Source of the DNA: Methanobacterium sp.
GTDB lineage: Archaea; Methanobacteriota; Methanobacteria; Methanobacteriales; Methanobacteriaceae
Assembly (NCBI GenBank): GCA_016222945.1
Contig: JACRPY010000006.1
Location: forward strand, 310,001-374,000
Direction of reading: 5' to 3'
Length of the DNA: 64,000 bases
Positions 29,284-37,900 of the stretch are shown piece after piece. The notes below the pieces were generated by a model. It saw nothing but the letters and a program-made list of their open reading frames with translations, did not search any database and was not told the origin of the DNA. A program made the position numbers and the translations under genes. The stretch's first letter is position 1; each line of letters starts with the position of its first letter.

Positions 29284-29697
29284 CTAACTATTTAATTTCT
29301 TTTGAATGGTTAAAATATTCTTTCCATCCTTATATTCATATGCAATATTGTCCACGTTCTTTTTAATCAGGAGAATTCCTAATCCTCCAACTTTTTTTTC
29401 TTTTATTTCCAAAGAAATATCGGAATTTTCATTTTTTAATGGATTATATGGGATTCCACAGTCTATAAACTGTACTGTAATCTGTAAAGGATTTTTATTT
29501 ATATTACAGCAAATTAATACTTCTCCATCTTCTGATTCATAAGCATAATTTGCAATATTTACATATGCTTCTTCAATTGAAAGTTCAAGCTGCAATAGTG
29601 CTTTTATATTGTACTCTACAGAATCTAATTCTTTAATTACAAAATCCAATACATTCTGTAGGTTTTCTATTTTTGCAGGTACTGTTATTTTATTCAT
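29284..29697 (-). CDS. RsbW/SpoIIAB-like serine kinase (GHKL ATPase)
   Basis: The 137-residue protein is a lone GHKL ATPase domain with N-box EEAYVNIANYAY (42-53), G1 box FIDCGIPYNP (about 78-87) and G2 box KVGGLGILLIKK (102-113). In bacteria this family phosphorylates an STAS antagonist and holds a sigma factor. Archaea have no sigma factor, so the output partner must differ. It has a GATAGGTATT ribosome site and directly precedes the phosphatase gene. Confidence 0.9.
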   Translation of the reverse strand: MNKITVPAKIENLQNVLDFVIKELDSVEYNIKALLQLELSIEEAYVNIANYAYESEDGEVLICCNINKNPLQITVQFIDCGIPYNPLKNENSDISLEIKEKKVGGLGILLIKKNVDNIAYEYKDGKNILTIQKKLNS

Positions 29698-29801
29698 AAA
29701 TACCTATCTTTTCTAAATTTGTTACTATTTGGAAAATTACAATATTATAACCAATTACAGTAATATTTTAGTTTATATCCTGATTTATATATCATTTAAC
29801 G

Positions 29802-30098
29802 TTATCTAATTGTTAAAATATCTATAAATCCTGTAGCTTCAAAAACTTCCATAACGAAATCATTTACATTCTCAATTACCATATTACCTTGCTTATTCAT
29901 TACTTTTTGTGTTGAAAGAACTACACGAAGTCCTGCACTTGAAATATATTTTAATTCTTCAAAATCCAAAACCAATTCTGTAACATTTGGAAGATCTTTT
30001 TTTAACTCGTTTTCTAACTCCGGTGCTGTGTTAGTGTCCAGTCTACCGTCTAATCTAATTATTAACTTATCTTCTTCTAATATTTTATCAATATTCAT
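29802..30098 (-). CDS. STAS-domain antagonist (RsbV/SpoIIAA-like)
   Basis: This 98-residue STAS domain has the phosphorylation loop LKYISSAGLRVVLS. The Ser at about residue 54, two before the Gly, is where RsbV/SpoIIAA is phosphorylated. The start follows a GGGGGAAAA site. It should switch between phosphorylated and free forms under the RsbW-like kinases (stand-alone at 29284-29697 and fused to the MATE protein) and the PP2C phosphatase, all in this cluster. Confidence 0.92.
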   Translation of the reverse strand: MNIDKILEEDKLIIRLDGRLDTNTAPELENELKKDLPNVTELVLDFEELKYISSAGLRVVLSTQKVMNKQGNMVIENVNDFVMEVFEATGFIDILTIR

Positions 30099-30161
30099 GA
30101 TTTTCCCCCTATATGAACTTTTTAGATATTTTACAATAAATCTATTAAAAAGCTAATTATT

Positions 30162-31904
30162 CTATCTCTTTATTGTAATAACTGTACTGTTTAAACCTAT
30201 AAGTCTGGCATAACTTATATTATCTGCCATCTTTTGTAATACATCAATATTTTCAAATGAATCTTTTTCTTCAGCCAAATAAGTTGATGGATTAAATTCA
30301 ACCCCTGAATCTTTAAAAGAAATTGTTATTTCATCTTCTCCTATTTTGGATATAATATCAATACATTCTATTTCATTATGATTATATTTTATTGTATTTA
30401 CAGCCATCTCCTCAATGGTAAGACCTATACGTAATGCTATTTTTTCATCTACCCCATTTTCTTTTGCAAAGTTAATCAATTTTTCAGATAATCCTACTGC
30501 ATCATCAATGGAATTTTCTATGGTCACATCCAGAGTAGGTGCATCCTCATGATTTCCCAATAAGAAAAATCCTGAAAGCTTCCCATGGGAGCGTTTAGCA
30601 ATTGTCTTTGTTACAAAGTATATCATTATAATTGTGACTATTTCAGCTATTAAGAATGATATCCAAATCCCATCAGCACCCATAACTCCAGAGAGTATAT
30701 ATGCAGATATTACAGGGATTAAAAGGCCTTCTGTTAATGAAATTATAAATGATAGTTTCTTTCTAAGTATTGCCTGTGTATAGAACATCATTAAAAATGT
30801 TATACCTGTACCGATAATACTTAATGAAAATATTCGTATAGCGTTGATTCCCACAGCAATGTCGACTGGATCGTTTACACCGAATAAATTTAATAATGTG
30901 GTGGGGAATGCCAGTAATATTATTGTAAATACAGTTCCTGATAATAAAACTATTTTAAGGGATCTGTTAATAGTGAATTTTACTCCTGAATAATCTTTTT
31001 CTTGGAAGTATATGGAGACTATAGGGGACATTGATTGAGCAGTTCCAATTAAAAATATGTATATTATAAAAAGACAGTTGTAACACACTGCAAAGGCTGT
31101 TAAACCAGGTTTACCTATTACAAGGAATATGAGTGTATTGAAAAAGAATAGTTTTAAAGTTAAGAATAGTTGTCCAGATGCTGCAGGGAATCCTGATGAT
31201 ATAATATCCCATATTGAGGATAATTTACATTTTGTTAGGGATATTAGGTGTAATGTCCGATCTTTAGCAAAGAAATATTGCATTACAAATATAGTGCCGA
31301 CTGTGTATCCGGTTATTGTAGCAAGAGCAGCTCCTTGTATATCCATACCTAAAACTAATATATAAAATAGGTCCATTATTAGGTTCACCACATTTGCAAG
31401 TAGAAGAGCATAAAATGATAGCCTAGGTTTCCCGTCTGCTCGTATAAAATAGGCAATTCCCATTAAAATAAATAGGAAAGGTGATCCTAAGAGATATACT
31501 CCTAAAAATTTCTTAACCAATATTGCAAGTGCGGGATTGGTGGTGAGTGCACCAACAATGTTATTTAGGAAGAGTAGTCCGAAAACAGAGAACATTAATC
31601 CAATAATTAATAACATGAGCATGGAAATGGTAAAATACATGTCTCCTTTTTCTTCTTTTCGCTCTGCTTTTGAAACAGATGCAAGTAGAGAACCTCCTAA
31701 ACCAACCATCCAATAAATCAAATTAATAAATGTGATTATTGGAGCAATAAGGGCCATAGCGGAAATATTAATTGGTCCTAAGAAGTTACCTACCATTAAA
31801 GTGTCTACAAACGTACTTATGTTCATAGCCATTGACATCAATAAAGTAGGTAAGAAAAATTCCTTAAATTTTTCAGATATTAATTTATAATTTCTTTCGT
31901 ACAT
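30162..31904 (-). CDS. MATE exporter fused to RsbW-like GHKL ATPase domain
   Basis: Residues 1-445 are a 12-helix MATE exporter, with family segments such as PTLLMSMAMNISTFVDTLMV and ALATITGYTVGTI. After a linker, residues about 460-580 form a GHKL ATPase domain of the anti-sigma-factor kinase type: N-box IEEMAVNTIKYNHN and G1 FKDSGVEFNP, with a weak G2 region (ENIDVLQKMAD). There is no stop or frameshift at the junction. The GAGGAG ribosome site lies within the last codons of the NRPS gene, so the exporter is translated with the NRPS and probably exports its product. The ATPase domain suggests that partner switching controls export. Confidence 0.88.
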   Translation of the reverse strand: MYERNYKLISEKFKEFFLPTLLMSMAMNISTFVDTLMVGNFLGPINISAMALIAPIITFINLIYWMVGLGGSLLASVSKAERKEEKGDMYFTISMLMLLIIGLMFSVFGLLFLNNIVGALTTNPALAILVKKFLGVYLLGSPFLFILMGIAYFIRADGKPRLSFYALLLANVVNLIMDLFYILVLGMDIQGAALATITGYTVGTIFVMQYFFAKDRTLHLISLTKCKLSSIWDIISSGFPAASGQLFLTLKLFFFNTLIFLVIGKPGLTAFAVCYNCLFIIYIFLIGTAQSMSPIVSIYFQEKDYSGVKFTINRSLKIVLLSGTVFTIILLAFPTTLLNLFGVNDPVDIAVGINAIRIFSLSIIGTGITFLMMFYTQAILRKKLSFIISLTEGLLIPVISAYILSGVMGADGIWISFLIAEIVTIIMIYFVTKTIAKRSHGKLSGFFLLGNHEDAPTLDVTIENSIDDAVGLSEKLINFAKENGVDEKIALRIGLTIEEMAVNTIKYNHNEIECIDIISKIGEDEITISFKDSGVEFNPSTYLAEEKDSFENIDVLQKMADNISYARLIGLNSTVITIKR

Positions 31905-31913
31905 TTGGGCTCC

Positions 31914-34900
31914 TCAATTAAAGAAATTCATCTCTTTAAGGTACTGTATAAACATTACAAGGTATTCATCACTTATTAAAGGCCATTTATATCCTAAACG
32001 ATATAAAATTTGTATTGTATAATTATTTACAACAGAAACCAGGGCACGCCCTTTACCTTTACCCATACCAACAGCAGTTACAAGTCCTGAAATTGCTTCT
32101 TGTTTTGATTCATCTTCCATAGCTTCAGCAAATGCAATTTTAAATTCATCTTCTTCTGCACCTTCAATGTCAAGGCCCACCGAATTCATGATTTCTATAA
32201 TATCGGCAATGTAGATATTGTGGTTATTGTAAGTATGGAATAATGTACATTCTTTAGGAGTTCTTGCTAATGTTAAAATTGCTCTTGCAGTACTATCTAT
32301 TGGTGTAAGCTCTACTTCTCCTCCTAATGTAGAGTAAGGTACTTTTCCAATGGCACCATATGCCTTTAAACGGTTAATAAACCCATTAGTTTCAAAGTTA
32401 ATCTGGAATTCACTATCTGATTGTCTGGCCATTAGATTACCGGCACGCATAATTTTACCGTTCAATCCGTTACTAACAGCTTCTAATACAACACGTTCAG
32501 CTTTGAATTTACTGCTAAGATACTTATTATCCAATGCCTGGCCCACATATAATGTTTGTTCATCAAATATAGTGTCTAATGGTGGGAAATTATCTACACT
32601 TTCTCCAGCAACACTTGTTGTTGAAACCTGTATAAATTTACAACCTTTCTGCATGCAGAATTCAACACCATTAACCACACCACCTATGTTAATATCTTCA
32701 ATTTGAGTTCCTGAAGCGAAATGCTTTACATTTGCAGCACAATTAATAACAGTGTCTATAGGAAGCGGTAAAGACTTTTCAAAGTCAGATTTATTTGTAA
32801 TATCTCCTTCGATTATATGAATCCGCAAACCAAACAACTCTTCATAATTTTTACTGAAGTAATAGAAGAGAAGGGTTTTTAAACGTTCTTCAGGAGTTGT
32901 ACGCCTTCCTTTTCTAAGCATACAGTAAATAGAGCCTGTTTCGTTTTCTAAGAAGTCATGTAAAACATGTATTCCTAAAAATCCAGTTGCACCAGTAAGT
33001 AAAACATTTCCAAGCTCCTCTTTTTCTCCATTTACAAAATTCTCTATAGTATTTTTTTCTAAAATCTCATTAATGCTGTCGTATGAATAATCTTCATGTT
33101 CTTCTGCAGATTCTTCTGCACCTGTTATGAAATTAGCTAAATCACGAGGAGTAGGATGTGCAAAAACATCACCATACTTTATTTCATATCCTTCATTCAT
33201 TGCTTCAATTGTAATTTTAGTAACTAAAAGCGATGTACCTCCTAAATCAAAGAAATTATCAGTTGCCCCTATTTTAGGCATACTTAATATCTCCTGGAAT
33301 ATTTCTGCAAAGAATTCCTCAACATCATTTTCTGGAGCAACATAATCTTTCTCTGCTAAAACAGGTTCTGGAAGCGCTTTAACATCAGTTTTACCATTAG
33401 GAGTTTGAGGTAACTCATCAATTTGCATAAATATTGTGGGAACCATATATTTAGTTAATCTCTTCTTTAATTCATCCCTTAAACCATCAACACTGATTTC
33501 ATGGTCACCAGTGAAATATGCACATAAATGATCATTAGATTGTACCTGTTTAACAACTACAACAACAGATTTGACACCATTATACTCTGAAATTGCATTT
33601 TCAATTTCGCCAATCTCAATCCTCAATCCTCGAAGCTTAATTTGATTATCAAGCCTGCCTAAAATGGAATACTCACCATTCTTTTCTTTCTTGGCAAAGT
33701 CTCCAGTTCTATAATAACTACGACCATCAATCATCACAAAACTCTTATCGGTAAGTTCATCTTTATTCCAGTAACCTCTAGAAACCCCCACACCAGCTAC
33801 ATACAATTCGCCCACAACACCAGAAGGCAAAGGATTACTATCCATATCCATAACTCTTTCAGCAACGTTTAATAATGGTTTACCAACAGTAATGTTATCG
33901 TCAGGGACGTGTTTGGTGTTACATGAAATTGTGGTTTCTGTTGGACCATATACATTGTATATTTCTCCATCAGTACAATTTTGGAGCATTTTATGTAATT
34001 GTAAAGGATATTTCTCTCCAGCTACAGTAATCACCGTACAATCAGCTAATACATCACTTATACCATCAATTTCCAAATATTGTAGCATTCGGGAAGGTGT
34101 TGCACTAAAAGAATCTGCATTTGTCCGTTTGAATAATTTTATAAGCTCTAATGGATTGTTAGCTTCTTCCTCATTGGCAAAGACCAAAGTCACACCATTC
34201 ATAAGGGGAATAAAGGCTTCATGTAGGAAAAGATCAAAAGATACAGTTGCTATAGAAATGATTTTATCTACTTTATTAACAAAGGCATGTGCATAGCAAT
34301 TTTCCGGGTCAGGAGATACATAATTTGTTATGTTATCATGAGTTAACATTACTCCTTTTGGGTTTCCTGTAGAACCAGATGTATAAATGAGATAACATAG
34401 ATTTTCAGGTGATAATTCAGGATTTGGATTTTCTTCGTTCTCTTCCTGGAGTAATTCATCAATATCCAATGCATTAGGTATATCTGCCTTGGTAATGATA
34501 TATTTTGCATTACTATCCTCTAAAACATATTCTATCCTATCTTCTGGAAATTCAGGGTCAACAGGAATGAATGCACAGCCTGCTTTCATAATACCCAGTA
34601 TGGTGGCGATAAGGCGGCTGTCACGTTTTAACATGAACATAATTCTATCTTCAACATTTACGCCAAGTTTAATCAGGGCATTGGCAATACGATTAGCTTT
34701 TTTATTTAATTCATCATAAGTAAACTCCCCGTCTTCAGCGATTAAAGCAATTTCATTTTTATGTAATTCTGCCTGTTTTTCAAAGACTTTATTCAATAAT
34801 TGTTCTTCCACAGGGTTTATTTTGAAGTCTTCAGCATCTTCTTTGTCTATAATGGAAATATCTTTAATTAATGCCTTAGGATTTTCCATTAACTTATCTA

Positions 34901-37900
34901 AAACAATATTAATGCTTCTAATAAATGTCTCTATTAAATATTCAGAATAAAGGGCGTCATTATACTGTGAAAATATATTAAAGCTCTCACCAGTATCTAC
35001 AATGTTAACACTTAACTTAAATTTCAGTGCTTCGTATTCTAAGCTTTCACGTTCTACAGTACGGCCATTAATGGTTATATCTTCAATAATTTTTCCATGA
35101 TAGGCATATAAAAAGTCAGGGAACATGTCATATTTATCAGAAATCTTTGTAAATGGATAACATTCATATTTTAGTACATCTAACCAGATATTTTCCACAT
35201 AAGCAAAATAATCTGTTGCCTGCATATCACTATTTATATTTAAAGGAACAGGCAATGTTTTTACCATCATAGCAAGACTATTTTGAAATTGTGGATTACC
35301 TCTACCATTAGAAATTGTAGAAATCAGAATATCTTTATGATATACAAATTTACTCAATGTAAATACAGTTGCTGCTAAAAATAGATTATTAGGAGTAATT
35401 GCATTATCTTTACAGAAATTTTCAACCATTTGTTTATCTAAAGAAACACTATACTCTCCTAATTCGCCATCTTCTTCTTTTCCAGTTAAATCTGGAGTAA
35501 TAATTGTTGCACTATCATAATTAGGGATTCTATTTGCAAAATATGATTCTGCTTCGCGATATAACTCACTATTTTCAACTGCAAGCTCCTCTAAGCTAAA
35601 ATCAAAACCATTATACTCCTCGTTGTCTACAATTCCGCCATCATATATACTTGCAAGATCATTAAAGAGGATATTCAAAGAAGTACCATCCACAATTATA
35701 TGGTGGAAATCAGATAACAAACAGATTTCATGGGGACTTTCATAAATTTCAAACCTGAATAAAGGCCCATCAAATAAAGAGAATGGTTTTATAAAGTCTT
35801 TTATAACTGCATCATTAACTATTCCTTCTTTAATGTTTACATTGGCCTTAAAGTCGTCACGCCGTTCTTGATATATTTCACCCTCTCTCATAACAAACCT
35901 TGTTTTAATATAGGGATGTTTCTCAATAACGTCTAATATGGCAGTTTTTAGTTTCAGAGGGTCGATATCTTTCTTGAAACGTATACATTTAGGAAGATTA
36001 TAGGTTAATTTCTCCGGATTTTTAACACAATCGAAGTATACACCTAACTGATTTTGAGTTAAAGGATAGAAATCCTGTATCGCGTAGTGTTTTTTGCTAA
36101 CGCTGGATGATGCTGAAACTTCATTTGCAATTTCCCGTATAGTTCTAGCCCTCATAATGTTGGTTACATTAACATTAACGCCAAATTTCTTTGAAATCTT
36201 GGCAACTAACTTTAAAACAGATAAAGAAGTAAGACCTAACTGGAACAAGTCTGTTATTACACCAAAATCAGTTGTATCTAAAATCTCAGAACACATATCA
36301 AAAATATCTTTTTCTAAATCAGTTTCAGGAGATATAATTTCATCAAGCCCATAATCATCCATTTCAGGGGCAGGGAAATTCATTAAATCTGCCTTTCCAT
36401 TAGGAGTCATAGGGAAAGCATCCATTCTAACAAAATAGGATGGGACCATATATGAAGGTAGTGTATCTATAAGATTATTCCTTAAATCATTAATATCAAT
36501 TTCATCATCCTCAATAAAGTAAGCACATAAATGTTCAGTATCCTTCACATTTTTAACCAATACAATCACGGATTTAATTCCATTGTACTCTGTGATGGCG
36601 TTTTCAATTTCACCAAGCTCAATTCTTAAACCCCTAAGCTTAATCTGGTTATCCATACGACCTAAAACATATAATTCACCAGTACTATCCCTTTTTGCCA
36701 AGTCCCCAGTGTTATAATAACGAAGACCATTATACATGATAAAACGCTCTTTAGTTAGCTCCTCTCTATTCCAGTAACCTCTGGCAACACCTGCACCAGC
36801 TACATAAAGCTCACCTACAACATTATAAGGCAAAGGATTAGCATCCATGTCCATAACTCTATCAGTAACATTTAAGAGAGGAACACCAGCAGAAATATCG
36901 TCACTGGTTATGAGTTTCCCGTGGGATGCAATTGTAATTTCAGTTGGACCATAGGAATTGTAAATTTCAGCATCAGTGTACTTTGAAAGGGTGTTATAGA
37001 GCTGTGGAGGGAAGCCTTCTCCCCCTACAATTATCACATTGCATCGGGGAACTGTTTTTTGTATTTCCTCAATTTCTAAGTACTGTAATAATCTGGTTGG
37101 CGTTGCCCCAAATGCATCTGCATCAGTTTTATCAAATAGCTTTACAAGCTCTAAAGGATTAATAGACTGTTCTTCATTGGCAAAAACAACAGGCATACCA
37201 TTGGTAATTGTTGCAAAAATCTCACGTAAAAATACAATAAATGAAACAGTAGATATTGAAATCATCTTATTTGATTTAGTTAATAAAGCATGGATTGGAA
37301 TGTTTTCAGGGTGTGGAGACACGTAATTGGTGATACCTCCATGAGTTAACATTACTCCTTTAGGTTTTCCAGTAGAACCAGAAGTATAAATGAGATAACA
37401 CAAGCTTTCAGGAGTTAATTCGGGGTTTGGATTCTCCTCGTTGTCTTCCTGGAGTAACTCATCAACATCTAATGCATTAGGCATATCTGCCTTTGTTATA
37501 ATATATTTTGCATCACTATCTTCTAAAACATGCTTAATTCTTTCTTCAGGGTATTCTGGGTCAACAGGAATAAAAGCACAACCTGCCTTTATAATACCAA
37601 GCACAGCAGCAATAAGACGGCTGTCACGTTTTAACATAAACAATATTCTGTCTTCAACTTCCACGCCACGATTAATCAAGGCGTTAGCTATACGATTAGC
37701 TTTTCTATTTAACTCATCATAAGTAAACTCGCCATCTTCAGCAATTAAAGCAATTTCATCCTTACTTTGCTCTACTTGCTTTTCAAAAAGCTTATTTAGT
37801 AATGGTTCTTCCACAGGGTTCATCTTGAACTCTTTTTCTTTTCCATCATCTTCTAAAATAGAAATATCTTTTAGTCGCGCCTCAGGATTTTCCATTAACT

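Noticed and set aside
29802..30098. A sigma factor partner for the partner-switching set
   Set aside because: No sigma-like gene is present and archaea do not use sigma factors; the target must be something else, possibly the fused exporter.
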